Assembly (NCBI GenBank): GCA_903893545.1
Contig: CAITMJ010000009.1
Span: forward strand, 62,001-126,000
Reading direction: 5' to 3'
DNA: 64,000 nucleotides
Origin: an uncultured Chlamydiae bacterium
GTDB lineage: Bacteria; Chlamydiota; Chlamydiia; Chlamydiales; SM23-39
The notes beneath the pieces were generated by a model. It worked only from the letters and a program-made list of their open reading frames with translations, did no database searches and had not been told where the DNA came from. Below are positions 25,406 through 34,118 of this stretch, one piece after another. The translations under genes and the position numbers were made by a program. Numbering within the stretch: position 1 is the first letter of the stretch; every line of letters starts with the position of its first letter.

Positions 25406-26241
25406 TGATCACCGATTTAGCGAGTATGGCCTTCCTTGGGGCTATTTCGTTTGGCGTTTTGTGGTTCGGACGGCAAAAGGGATTTTTCCGCTGGGATCCG
25501 AACCGCACTTGGGACCTCTCCATCCGTGTGAAGGATGTCCTCTTTCTTTTTGCGATTTATTTTGGGATTGCCGATGTTCTTGTCCCCTTGTCCCTTTCCC
25601 AAATAAAACCTCTTTTACAAAAGCCCGCTACGCAGATTGAACTCCTCTCTTGGCTCAATTTAGCGATTGCAATTTTGACTCTGGGTGGGATTTTTCTCTA
25701 CTGGAGATCGTTAAAAGACAAGAGTCTGTGGCGCAATCCGTCTCTTCTTCCCAATTATCGAGAGGATTTCATCTATGCGCTCTATGCCTGGTGCATTTCG
25801 TGCCCTCTTGTGCTGTTCATCAGTCAGGCTTTAGAATCGCTTGTCTATGTCATTTTCAATGTCTCTTCTCTTCCCGATCAGCTCGCCGTCTATTTTGTGA
25901 AGATGACCTTTGGCAATCCTCTCTATTTTTCTCTTGCAATTGTAACGATTGTTTTTCTTACTCCGCTTATTGAAGAGACTCTTTTTCGCGCGTTTCTACA
26001 ATCGTTCATCCGAAAACAGCTCGGTCCTCGGTATGCAATTTTTATTACGGCTCTTTGTTTTTCTTTTTTTCACTTCTCACAAGAACAAGGCCTTAGCAAT
26101 ATTCCGATCGTGGGCTCTCTCTTTATCTTGGCCCTTTTTCTGGGCTTTATTTATGAAAAACGGGGCTCTCTTTTTGCTTCCATCTCGCTCCACGCTCTCT
26201 TTAATGCGGTCAGTATTTTCAATCTCTATTTTCTGGAATAA
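25402..26241 (+). CDS. CPBP-family intramembrane metalloprotease (CAAX protease-like)
   Basis: The 279-residue protein has about eight hydrophobic segments. It carries the three abortive-infection/CAAX motifs in order: EETLFR (EExxxR), SFFHFSQEQ (FxxxH) and HALFNAVS (HxxxN). These residues bind the catalytic metal inside the membrane. The start overlaps the lipoprotein stop and the end lies 3 bp before the PP2C gene. Bacterial members act in protein maturation or signalling; the substrate is unknown. Confidence 0.85.
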   Translation: MMITDLASMAFLGAISFGVLWFGRQKGFFRWDPNRTWDLSIRVKDVLFLFAIYFGIADVLVPLSLSQIKPLLQKPATQIELLSWLNLAIAILTLGGIFLYWRSLKDKSLWRNPSLLPNYREDFIYALYAWCISCPLVLFISQALESLVYVIFNVSSLPDQLAVYFVKMTFGNPLYFSLAIVTIVFLTPLIEETLFRAFLQSFIRKQLGPRYAIFITALCFSFFHFSQEQGLSNIPIVGSLFILALFLGFIYEKRGSLFASISLHALFNAVSIFNLYFLE

Positions 26242-26244
26242 GTC

Positions 26245-26967
26245 ATGTTTCCAAAGCTTGTATTCGCAGGTCTTTCTGATATAGGTCTTTCGAGACCTAA
26301 TAATGAAGATGTCTGGGCGGCGGTTCCAGAGAGCGGTTTTTTTGCTTTGGCCGATGGGATGGGGGGACATCAGGCGGGAGAAGTGGCTGCAAAAGTGGCC
26401 ATCGATGAGCTTTGCCACGCAATTCAGGGCCATTCTTCCGATCCGCTCCTTTCGGTTCAGCAAGCGATTGAAAGAGCAAATCAAAAAGTGTATGAAAAAG
26501 GGCAAGCATCTCAAACTCTTGCCGGCATGGGGACCACGGTATGCTGCCTCTACTGGACGCAAGATGCCGTCGTCTATGCCCATATCGGAGATAGCCGCAT
26601 TTACCGCTTTCGCAATAATAAACTCGAGCAGCTTACCCAAGATCACTCCCTTTTTGCAAAATGGCTCTCGCAAAGCCAGTCTAAGTCTAGCGAAACGCCC
26701 TATCCTTATAAAAATGTGATCACCCGCGCTATTGGCACAGCCAAACGGGTCGTCCCTGAAATCGCCCAGGTCTCTTATGAGCCGAACGATCTTTTTGTCC
26801 TTTGCTCAGATGGGCTGACCGATGCGCTGCCCTTTAAAGATATAGAAAAAATTATCGAATCTTCGAGCTCCCTTGATGACGCAGCGGCTTCTCTTATAGA
26901 AAAAGCGAAAATAAAAGGGAGTCATGATAATATTACGGTCTTACTCATTCAAAATACGAACCAATGA
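26245..26967 (+). CDS. PP2C-type serine/threonine protein phosphatase
   Basis: The 240-residue single-domain enzyme has every PP2C landmark: SDIGLSRPNNEDVW, ADGMGGHQAGEVAA (metal Asp and GMGGH), MGTTVCCLYW, YAHIGDSRIYRF, LTQDHSLF, LFVLCSDGLTDAL and SHDNITVLLI. It dephosphorylates Ser/Thr residues with two Mn/Mg ions and would oppose Hanks-type kinases (PknD/Pkn1) known in chlamydiae. It overlaps the NifS-like gene by ATGA. The pair matches the CT259-CT258 order in Chlamydia. Confidence 0.92.
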   Translation: MFPKLVFAGLSDIGLSRPNNEDVWAAVPESGFFALADGMGGHQAGEVAAKVAIDELCHAIQGHSSDPLLSVQQAIERANQKVYEKGQASQTLAGMGTTVCCLYWTQDAVVYAHIGDSRIYRFRNNKLEQLTQDHSLFAKWLSQSQSKSSETPYPYKNVITRAIGTAKRVVPEIAQVSYEPNDLFVLCSDGLTDALPFKDIEKIIESSSSLDDAAASLIEKAKIKGSHDNITVLLIQNTNQ

Positions 26968-28082
26968 TTTACTTCGACAATAACTCAACGACAGAGCTCG
27001 ACCCGAGGGTTTTCCAAGCGATGCTGGAAGATTTCAAAGGCCCCCCCGCCAACCCCTCTAGCGTTCACCAGTTGGGGACAAGAGCCAGAAAGATGCTTCT
27101 TGTCGCCCGTCAAAAAACAGCCGACTTTTTTGGCGCAAAACCCGATGAGATCATCTTTACCTCAGGGGGCACTGAAAGCATCAACCTCATGCTTCGCGGT
27201 CTTCCAAAAGGACACATCATTACGACAAATATTGAACACTCCTCTGTCTACAAAACAGTTCAGTCATTAGAATCTCAAGGATTTACAGCAACCTTCCTCT
27301 CGTGCGGCCTATGGGGAGCTCCAACGCCGGAACAGGTGGAAGCGGCTATTTTGCCGACGACAAAAGCGATTGTCCTCTGTGCGGCTAATGGAGAGACAGG
27401 CGTTAAAATCGAGCTCGACGCAATTGCCGCTGTGGCAGAGAAGCACAAGATTCCCTTTCTTCTCGATGCGGTCGCCTTTATCGGAAAAGAGCCTCTACTC
27501 CTTCCGAGGGGAGTATCGGCATGTGCAGTTTCAGGGCATAAATTCCATGCGCCAAAAGGCATCGGCGCTCTTTTTTGCCGCAATCTTTTAAAACTCCAGT
27601 CCATTGCTACTGGCGGCAATCAGGAATATATGCATCGCGCCGGGACTGAAAACCTCTCTGGCATCTTAGGGTTAAAAGAGAGTCTTCAGATTCTTCAGGA
27701 AAGCCAGCCTGTGATCACGCAGCATCTTTTGGATTTGCGGAGCCATTTTGAGTGTGAGCTTCTCCGCACTCTTCCCGACATTGCGATCAATGGCGAGGGT
27801 CCTCGCATTTCCAACACGGTAAATATCGCGTTTCTCGGCTGTGACGGCGAGTCGCTCTTTATGCAGCTCGATATGGCCCAAATTGCGGTGAGTCTAGGCT
27901 CTGCCTGTTCTTCTGGCGCCATCGAACCGTCGCGCGTCTTGATGAATATGGGCCTTGACCGGAAGGTGGCCCGCTCTTCGATCCGCTTCTCCTTTGGCCG
28001 GACTAACACTCGTGAAGAGGTCGATCAGGCTCTAGAGAAAATCGTCTTTCTCGTCAAAAAACTACGATCTCTCAGTAACTGA
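26964..28082 (+). CDS. Cysteine desulfurase, NifS/IscS family
   Basis: The 372-residue PLP enzyme begins YFDNNSTTELD and has TSGGTESIN, the PLP lysine in SGHKFHAPKG (K193) and the catalytic cysteine in GSACSSGAIEPSRVL (C315, group I loop). It takes sulfur from cysteine for Fe-S clusters or thio-modified tRNA. It is the last gene of the lipoprotein-protease-phosphatase operon. Its last 90 bp have a diverged second copy at 28766-28857, beyond an inserted methyltransferase gene. Confidence 0.92.
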   Translation: MIYFDNNSTTELDPRVFQAMLEDFKGPPANPSSVHQLGTRARKMLLVARQKTADFFGAKPDEIIFTSGGTESINLMLRGLPKGHIITTNIEHSSVYKTVQSLESQGFTATFLSCGLWGAPTPEQVEAAILPTTKAIVLCAANGETGVKIELDAIAAVAEKHKIPFLLDAVAFIGKEPLLLPRGVSACAVSGHKFHAPKGIGALFCRNLLKLQSIATGGNQEYMHRAGTENLSGILGLKESLQILQESQPVITQHLLDLRSHFECELLRTLPDIAINGEGPRISNTVNIAFLGCDGESLFMQLDMAQIAVSLGSACSSGAIEPSRVLMNMGLDRKVARSSIRFSFGRTNTREEVDQALEKIVFLVKKLRSLSN

Positions 28083-28093
28083 CAAAAATTGCT

Positions 28094-28702
28094 TCACACC
28101 AGATTCGACAGCGCCAGAAGCAGAGTATTTTTAGAGGGGCCAAATTCAGAAAAAATAGAAAAATAGCGGTTTATTTTTTCACGCCACCAGGAGGCTGGTT
28201 TAATCGTAAGGTGAAGACGTTCCCCAACGATGCTTCCGAAATCGTCTTCGCATAGGCAAATACTGATCAGTCCGCCTTTTTGCATACGTGAAGATATTGC
28301 CTTTAGCACATCGTCCACTTTTTCCTCAGGGATGTGCTCCAAAACATCAAAACAGAGGATCCATTCAGCTGGCTTGACGGAGGGAGACAAGCTCCAGAGA
28401 CATTCTTGAAAAAAATGGACGAGAGGAGGAGATCCTAAAGTCAAAAAGAAAATTTCAGGATCCATACAATTGTCGCAAAAATCTACAAGATTTACATGCA
28501 ATTTCTTAGCCAAAAGAAACGGAACGGAACGGCCAGTCCCACATCCGAAATCGATGACATTTTCGCCGTCTTTGATTTGTTTGTGAAAGAAGTCAAGGAA
28601 AATAGGCGTGAGCACATCGGCGGGAGCAAATTCTCGATAAGCCGCGCAATTTTCCCAAAGAGTATTGTATTTCTTGCGTTCTTGGAGCGCGATGATGTCC
28701 AT
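28094..28702 (-). CDS. SAM-dependent methyltransferase (inserted gene)
   Basis: The 202-residue class I methyltransferase has VIDFGCGTGRSVPFL, NLVDFCDN, ILCFDVLEHIPEEKV and GGLISICLCEDDFGS. Its substrate is not indicated. It lies tail-to-tail with nifS, 11 bp away. It is followed on its start side by a duplicated nifS 3' end, so it occupies a segment that has been inserted between nifS and its old downstream neighbour. Confidence 0.75.
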   Translation of the reverse strand: MDIIALQERKKYNTLWENCAAYREFAPADVLTPIFLDFFHKQIKDGENVIDFGCGTGRSVPFLLAKKLHVNLVDFCDNCMDPEIFFLTLGSPPLVHFFQECLWSLSPSVKPAEWILCFDVLEHIPEEKVDDVLKAISSRMQKGGLISICLCEDDFGSIVGERLHLTIKPASWWREKINRYFSIFSEFGPSKNTLLLALSNLV

Positions 28703-28765
28703 CTAAAAAGCCTTTTCGTAGGTCCTTATACTGGGTCATGGATTATGCTGCAATCATCGGGCAAC

Positions 28766-28857
28766 CCTTTGGCCGGACCAACACTCGTGAAGAGGTTGAT
28801 CAGGCGTGCGAGAAAATCGTCTTCCTCGTCAAAAAACTACGATCTCTTAATGTTTAA
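28766..28857 (+). pseudogene. Second, diverged copy of the nifS 3' end
   Basis: The first 82 bp match 27991-28072 of the intact nifS gene at about 91 percent. Read in frame they give FGRTNTREEVDQACEKIV and on to KKLRSLNV and a stop, against KKLRSLSN in the intact gene. Three of the changes are silent and only one residue before the tail differs, so the copy diverged as coding sequence, not as random decay. Confidence 0.88.
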
Positions 28858-28863
28858 CGTTAT

Positions 28864-29202
28864 CTAGATTCGCAAACTTTGAAAGTCCGTTGAATTTACA
28901 AAGTCCCCAATTTTCGAAATAGTAGTATGTAAAGCATCGATAGATGAGAAGAGGTGCCGTACGTATAAGGCTGTTATCGTCAGATGCGTAAGAGAAAAAA
29001 CCATATGGCTAGAGTTTGCTGCACAGATCGCTCCTATTGCAGCCAATGTAACGATCCCATAGAAGTTGTTTCTGTGATATTTTAATTCTTTTGTTAGATG
29101 AATAATGGTTTCATTTCTTAGATCGATTGCTTCACTTTCTAGAGCTTCTGCATTCCCTGGGAAAAGAGCGAATTGAAGGGCTTGAATTTTTGATAGTGTC
29201 AT
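28864..29202 (-). CDS. Small Inc-like membrane protein
   Basis: The ATG at 29202 has AGGA 7 bp upstream (a TTG at 29232 is possible). The 112-residue protein has a soluble N-terminus, then two adjacent hydrophobic stretches (GIVTLAAIGAICAA and MVFSLTHLTITALYV) with almost no gap, and a soluble tail. That bilobed hydrophobic hairpin is the defining shape of chlamydial inclusion-membrane (Inc) proteins, which are type III effectors. No family match beyond this shape is claimed. Confidence 0.5.
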   Translation of the reverse strand: MTLSKIQALQFALFPGNAEALESEAIDLRNETIIHLTKELKYHRNNFYGIVTLAAIGAICAANSSHMVFSLTHLTITALYVRHLFSSIDALHTTISKIGDFVNSTDFQSLRI

Positions 29203-29265
29203 TGTTTTTTCCTGTAAATAATTTAAGCCCAATAGGATACATGGAAAGGAGAATTTTTAGCTAGT

Positions 29266-29334
29266 GCTCTAACAGAATGACTGGAAGATGAGCGTTAAAA
29301 AGGGCTGAACAGGCGCTTAAGTGGATGAGAAGAT
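29266..29334 (-). pseudogene. Second copy of the fucosyltransferase-like gene's 3' end
   Basis: 56 bp are identical to the extreme 3' end at 31971-32026. The match continues after a deletion of about 13 bp to GGATGAGAAGAT. It still reads LSACSALFNAHLPVILLE, then His and stop. The stop codon of the 840-residue gene lies at the right edge of this copy. Confidence 0.9.
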
Positions 29335-31857
29335 CTATTTCAGGTAGTCCGCTTTGATCAAAAGATTCATAGCTCCTACTTCTGTAAGAATTGGTTTGTC
29401 CTTATCAGATAATTCCCAGCCCTCGCTATCTCCCAGCCACTCATAGAGATTATTATAGAGCGCGCGCGATTCTTTCGTGTCCTCTTCTAAGGTCCGGTTA
29501 ACGTTTTGGAGAAGAGCCTTGACCAGTAGCTCGGGAGTAAAGTGCCGATAGAAAATTTCGAGCGTTTGAGGAAGATCTCTTTGAATCAATGGATCGAAGA
29601 GGGTGAATGTATAAGGATCGAATGTCAATCGATGCTGGAGCCCAATAGATGGGCCGATCAGGTTTTTTAGATATCTGGATTGATGCGCAAGCTGATCGAC
29701 AGGTCCTACTGTTCCCACCATCTCTTTCATCATGGAGTTATCGTCTGAAAGGAGATTTTCGAGTTGGGATTGGACCAGGGTGTCGAGATAGGCTGTGGCC
29801 TTCTTCTCTGGCGTCGCATTGCCTTCTGCCACATCTGCTCCGTAGCGATATTCGACGGGTAAGTACTCGTAGGCTAGGCTTATCCCTTCCGATTGCCCTA
29901 CTGAACAATTTTGGATAGAGGCAGACATTTTAAGCAGCGCCTCTTCGCGTGGAGATAAAAGTTTTTCCGGTTCAACGACATCGGACAATTTGGAAAGATA
30001 GTGCATGATGGCAAAGAAGAGTGCGTTCACCGGAGGAACTTCCTCTTTTTTTTCTCCCTTTATCTTCAAAAGATTTATTAGAAAGGGTTGGCTGAAGTTC
30101 GCTTTAAGGAGATTAAATGTAGATGCTGTCATTGCCGCAATCTCTTTTTCAGCGGCTTGTCTCTCCGTTGGAGTCAGGGCGTTTAGTCGCGTTTCTAAGG
30201 CTTCAAAGTAGAGAGTGGGAGCCTTTGGCTCAACACTTTTCAAGTTTGCAAATGTGATTAACTTTTTTTCCTGTGCTCTTTTTTGACAAGTGAGAGGATC
30301 TAGATGAAGCTGGCGCTGTGCGACTTCTTGAGGCGGAGTCTGAAATGCGATAGGAGGCTTATTGCGCATTTCCTTTAGCTTGCCATAGATTGCGTAAGGG
30401 TTCTTTGGATTGTTTTTAGACTCTGTCGCTATGAGCACATTCAAAGCTGCCTGAGCTAACGGATGCTCATCGAAAAGCAGGAACTTTTCTCTGGGATTCC
30501 AAATGTTTTGCGCAAGTTCTTGCGCCTTATTTATATCAGGCTCGTTTTCAAGTTGGTTTTTCAGATAAGCATGGGTGGATTCAACGATATCGGGCATCTT
30601 CTGCAGAAGCCAGTTTACGTATTCGATTGGGGTATTATCTTTCTTTAATACAGTTTTACTACATAGAGTGTCTATACATTGATCTCGGTCTTTAGGAGCG
30701 AGATAGCGCACTATTTGAGCAAGGCGAATCCATGCGTAAACATTCGTGATATCAGGGATTGAGGAACTCATTTTATCGAATGACTCGAGGGTAAGTCCTC
30801 TGAATGCTTTAATAAGCCCTACCCACTCACTGCGAGGAATAACTTTAGTCAGAAGCGGGATAGCCTTCCCTAACGTATTGGGATCGACGTCTTTGAGCGA
30901 TTCGATTATATCAATGTTCCGGTCGACCCAATGGGTGAGCAATGGCCCAGCCTTCTCAAGCGTATTTGGATCGACGCCTTTGAGTGCTCTTAGCATTCTA
31001 GACCCAGCGCCATCCCTCAAGGCCTCCAAGAGCAATAGCCCAGCCTTCTCAAGCGTATTTGGATCGATGCCCTCGAGTGCTCTGATGATATTAATCTTAT
31101 AGTTTCTCCCCCAAGTATCTTGGAGGTATGGGATGGCCTTCTCGAGTGTATTGGGATTGATGACCGTGCTATTAAGTGCTATGAGCAGCTCAATCTTATC
31201 GATGTCGAACCAGGTGGTTTTGAGCACTGGCATGAGCGTCTCGAGCTTATTGAGATCGATGCCCTCAAGTGCTCTAAGCATATCAGTCATCCTGGCAGGA
31301 TCCTCGATATCTAGGAGCAGTGGCTTAGCCGTCTCGATCACGTCGGAAGCTACGCTTGAGCAAGCCCAGAAGATCTCAATCATTTCCTTCAACTTGGCCT
31401 TGTCCGGGATCAAAGATAGCGCCTGTCTGAGCTGCTGAGGAGAGGAGGTCTGTAATTTTTGATACAGTGCTTTATCTTCGGTGGAGGCGTATGCGAGCAT
31501 GGTAGATAGGTTGCCGATTTTTTCAGGGGAGGACTTTTCAAGGGTCGTGAGAAGCTCGGCCTGGGACTTATCAGATATCCCCTGTTTTCTACAGATCCCT
31601 GTAATGAGTATATCGAGGTGGCTCAGGTCGGAGAGGCTATTATACTGAATGAGTTTCGCTTGGAGTCCCAGTAAGTAGGGAACATCGTCCTTATTGATGA
31701 ACTTCGCATTCGATTGGATCAAAGTGATGGCTTGCCTCGCTACGCTCTCCGTCCGAGGCACGAGGGTTCCCAGTTCCTTCGCAAGCGTTTTTTCGTCAGA
31801 GGCAATGCACAAACGTCTAAGGTCTTGATGAATATGATTTCCAGGGATAGAGCTCAC
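29335..31857 (-). CDS. 840-residue alpha-helical repeat protein (putative effector)
   Basis: The protein starts at a GTG with AAGG upstream. It has no signal peptide, is mostly helical, and carries in its first half at least six repeats of about 31-33 residues around RALxGxDPNTLEKAGPLL, with weaker units before and after. This pattern suggests a curved helical-repeat scaffold for protein binding, though I cannot assign HEAT, ARM or another class. The second half is non-repetitive. It lies between the intact and the duplicated 3' end of the neighbouring fucosyltransferase-like gene, so it was probably acquired. An effector role is inference from size, repeats and context. Confidence 0.65.
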   Translation of the reverse strand: MSSIPGNHIHQDLRRLCIASDEKTLAKELGTLVPRTESVARQAITLIQSNAKFINKDDVPYLLGLQAKLIQYNSLSDLSHLDILITGICRKQGISDKSQAELLTTLEKSSPEKIGNLSTMLAYASTEDKALYQKLQTSSPQQLRQALSLIPDKAKLKEMIEIFWACSSVASDVIETAKPLLLDIEDPARMTDMLRALEGIDLNKLETLMPVLKTTWFDIDKIELLIALNSTVINPNTLEKAIPYLQDTWGRNYKINIIRALEGIDPNTLEKAGLLLLEALRDGAGSRMLRALKGVDPNTLEKAGPLLTHWVDRNIDIIESLKDVDPNTLGKAIPLLTKVIPRSEWVGLIKAFRGLTLESFDKMSSSIPDITNVYAWIRLAQIVRYLAPKDRDQCIDTLCSKTVLKKDNTPIEYVNWLLQKMPDIVESTHAYLKNQLENEPDINKAQELAQNIWNPREKFLLFDEHPLAQAALNVLIATESKNNPKNPYAIYGKLKEMRNKPPIAFQTPPQEVAQRQLHLDPLTCQKRAQEKKLITFANLKSVEPKAPTLYFEALETRLNALTPTERQAAEKEIAAMTASTFNLLKANFSQPFLINLLKIKGEKKEEVPPVNALFFAIMHYLSKLSDVVEPEKLLSPREEALLKMSASIQNCSVGQSEGISLAYEYLPVEYRYGADVAEGNATPEKKATAYLDTLVQSQLENLLSDDNSMMKEMVGTVGPVDQLAHQSRYLKNLIGPSIGLQHRLTFDPYTFTLFDPLIQRDLPQTLEIFYRHFTPELLVKALLQNVNRTLEEDTKESRALYNNLYEWLGDSEGWELSDKDKPILTEVGAMNLLIKADYLK

Positions 31858-31965
31858 GAGTGCCTTAAAAGTAAATAATAAGCCTCATTTGTTCGTATCA
31901 TGTAAATAATATTTAGTCAAACTAGAAACGAATATGCAAATGACTCAGATAAAATCTGTTAGAAG

Positions 31966-32823
31966 TTAGAGCTCTAACAGAATGACTGGAAGATGAGCGT
32001 TAAAAAGGGCTGAACAGGCGCTTAAGTTTGAGGCTGTCCGGATGAGAAGATTTGTTTTGGAGAGAAGAACGCAATCGAGAAGAGCCTCTTCTCCTTTTTG
32101 AAATCCATTTTTCTGAGAAGCGTGAAGCGCTTTTCCGTTGGAGGAGCGGATCGCATCGAGAAAGACAACCTTGCCCTGAAAACGCGCGGAGATCGCATCT
32201 AAAAAAGCTTGTTCATCGGTTGCGACAAAGAGTTTATAAGATGGGTGGGCGTGGGCGGCTTTTTCTACTTCTTTGAAGACTTGCTCATAGGCAATACGGG
32301 GCGCCTCAGAGATTTTATCGGTGCCTCGATAGTGAACGCCGATGACGAACTGATCTTGGAAATGCTTTTTGACAAAAGCATCGATTTTCTTTTGGAGCGG
32401 TTTTTTGATGACGATGTATTTCTCGATGAGCTGCTGCGCTTTTTCTCGACTCATATGGGAGAGCGTTTGATTGGCAAATGCGGCTTGCTCTGCATCGCCA
32501 ACTTCAATGGCGTTTGCACTCTTTGTCCCCAATGAAATCGGCTCAAAATAATAGGTCCACCAATTGGCCCCTTTTTTCTTGTCGTAATAGGCTCCCTTAT
32601 TTTCGAGATCGACCTCGATGGCACATCCTTTTTCTTCGTAAAAATCTAAAAACCCCACGACTGTGCTAAAGAGACTGAACATGCCCGGGTTGTATTTAGG
32701 AGAATGAAGGATGTAGTTCTCTTCTGCATAGAGCAAAAAAGGAAAGATTTTTACCACAGAGAGTAGAGCGATCACAGAGGCGCGAAACGCGCGTTTTTTA
32801 TTTTTAGCTTCGAGCAAGGGCAT
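31966..32823 (-). CDS. Fucosyltransferase-like protein with hydrophobic leader
   Basis: From an ATG inside the dnaA end (20-bp overlap) the protein has 285 residues; a GTG at 32775 would start right at the leader SVVKIFPFLLYA. The centre has FVIGVHYRGTDK, the GDP-binding H-x-R-G-T-D motif of NodZ/FUT8/GT11-type fucosyltransferases, followed by KLFVATDEQAFLDAI and a late LLIRTASNLSACSALF. It would transfer fucose or a related sugar. The leader suggests export or anchoring. Its 3' end is duplicated at 29266-29334. Confidence 0.7.
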   Translation of the reverse strand: MPLLEAKNKKRAFRASVIALLSVVKIFPFLLYAEENYILHSPKYNPGMFSLFSTVVGFLDFYEEKGCAIEVDLENKGAYYDKKKGANWWTYYFEPISLGTKSANAIEVGDAEQAAFANQTLSHMSREKAQQLIEKYIVIKKPLQKKIDAFVKKHFQDQFVIGVHYRGTDKISEAPRIAYEQVFKEVEKAAHAHPSYKLFVATDEQAFLDAISARFQGKVVFLDAIRSSNGKALHASQKNGFQKGEEALLDCVLLSKTNLLIRTASNLSACSALFNAHLPVILLEL

Positions 32824-34036
32824 TGAGGATTTCGGGTTTTTTTTCATCGATTCCCTTTTGGATTTGCTTGACGCTAGACATGACGGTCGAGTGGTCGCGG
32901 GCAAAGAGTTTCCCGATGGCCTGGAAGGGTATTTGGAGCTTTTCTCGGCAAAGATACATGGCGATTTGGCGGGGAAGAGCATACTCGCGCATTTGCGACT
33001 TTCCTAAGATGTCTTCCGGCTTGATGCCGAAGTGAACGCTTAGCGCTTGAATGAGAATTTCTGGAGTGATTGTGTTTTCCTGTTCGCGCTTTAGAAGATC
33101 GGCGAGGATTTTTTCTGCCACTTCGATGGTTGGGCTGGTTCCTTGAGAGCGGAGGGCAAGAGCTTGTAGGGCAAGGATGGGGTTGGAAGGAAATCTAGAG
33201 AGGAGAAATTTTTCGAGTTTTTCAGAAAGGGAGATGTTCCAGAGTTTGGCTTTTTGCTGGAGGATTTCTTTGGGGTCGATTTTTTCTAATCCGATAGAAA
33301 CGCCCCATTCAAAGCGGCTGATGAGTCTCGATTCGATCCCATCGAGTTTTGAGGGAGCGACTTTGCCGGTGAGGATGATCTGTTTTCCCAATGTATGGAG
33401 GGTATTGAATGTGTGGAAGAACTCTTCTTGCGTGGCGGCCCTTCCCGAGAGTTTATCGATGTCGTCAATGAGGAGGATGTCGATATTGCGGTAGATGTTT
33501 CTAAATTCCGACATGTGGCCCATTCGGATCGCTTGGACGACGTGGTTGGTGAAGGTGTCTGCGCGCGCGTAGAAGACTCTTTTTTTTTGTTTGCTAAATT
33601 CTAGAGCTGCTCCCATGAGGAGATGGGTTTTGCCACACCCTTTTGGACCATAGAGAAAGAGGGGATTGAAGGGGATGTTTTGGAGGATTTTATGGGCCAT
33701 AATGTTGCCGGGAAAGGTGATGAAATGGGCAAGGGTGCATTCAGGGTCAATGGAATCGGCCTTGAATGAGATGGGGTGGATGGCAGTTTCCTTTTTTTTC
33801 GAAGAGAGGGGATCGAGATGGATTTTGATGGGGCGATGGTTTTCGTTGAAAAACCCATTTTTTAGCCGTGGGCGAATATGCTCTTCAAACCAGGTGGTTT
33901 GCATCGGATCTTGGGCTTCTAAATAAAGGTTGCCCGCATCGAAACGGACAACTTTTAGAGAGCGGAGCCACTGTTTGACAATAGAGGGATCTAATTCTTG
34001 TTCTAGAACCGACAAAAATTGATCCCACTCTTTCAC
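32804..34036 (-). CDS. dnaA: Chromosomal replication initiator DnaA (short chlamydial paralog)
   Basis: The 410-residue protein has domain I (MKEWDQFLSVLEQEL), a very short linker, and the AAA+ core with Walker A GPKGCGKT (130-137), Walker B ILLIDDID and the sensor/arginine-finger region SRLISRFEWG. Domain IV has ARDHSTVMSSVKQI, the DnaA-box-binding signature. Chlamydiae carry two dnaA genes, and the one next to yidC corresponds to CT250. It binds origin DNA and opens it. yidC lies 82 bp upstream on the same strand. Confidence 0.93.
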   Translation of the reverse strand: MKEWDQFLSVLEQELDPSIVKQWLRSLKVVRFDAGNLYLEAQDPMQTTWFEEHIRPRLKNGFFNENHRPIKIHLDPLSSKKKETAIHPISFKADSIDPECTLAHFITFPGNIMAHKILQNIPFNPLFLYGPKGCGKTHLLMGAALEFSKQKKRVFYARADTFTNHVVQAIRMGHMSEFRNIYRNIDILLIDDIDKLSGRAATQEEFFHTFNTLHTLGKQIILTGKVAPSKLDGIESRLISRFEWGVSIGLEKIDPKEILQQKAKLWNISLSEKLEKFLLSRFPSNPILALQALALRSQGTSPTIEVAEKILADLLKREQENTITPEILIQALSVHFGIKPEDILGKSQMREYALPRQIAMYLCREKLQIPFQAIGKLFARDHSTVMSSVKQIQKGIDEKKPEILNALARS

Positions 34037-34118
34037 TCGAGGTTCCTCTTTTTTTGGCCCATAGGAGAATTTTGTGACTGCGTCAGATCAATCCTCCTCG
34101 TCGCCCATACCGCGAGTT

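Noticed and set aside
26077..26673. 198-codon antisense frame over the CPBP protease and PP2C genes
   Set aside because: Both plus-strand genes carry full catalytic motifs; the antisense frame has none.
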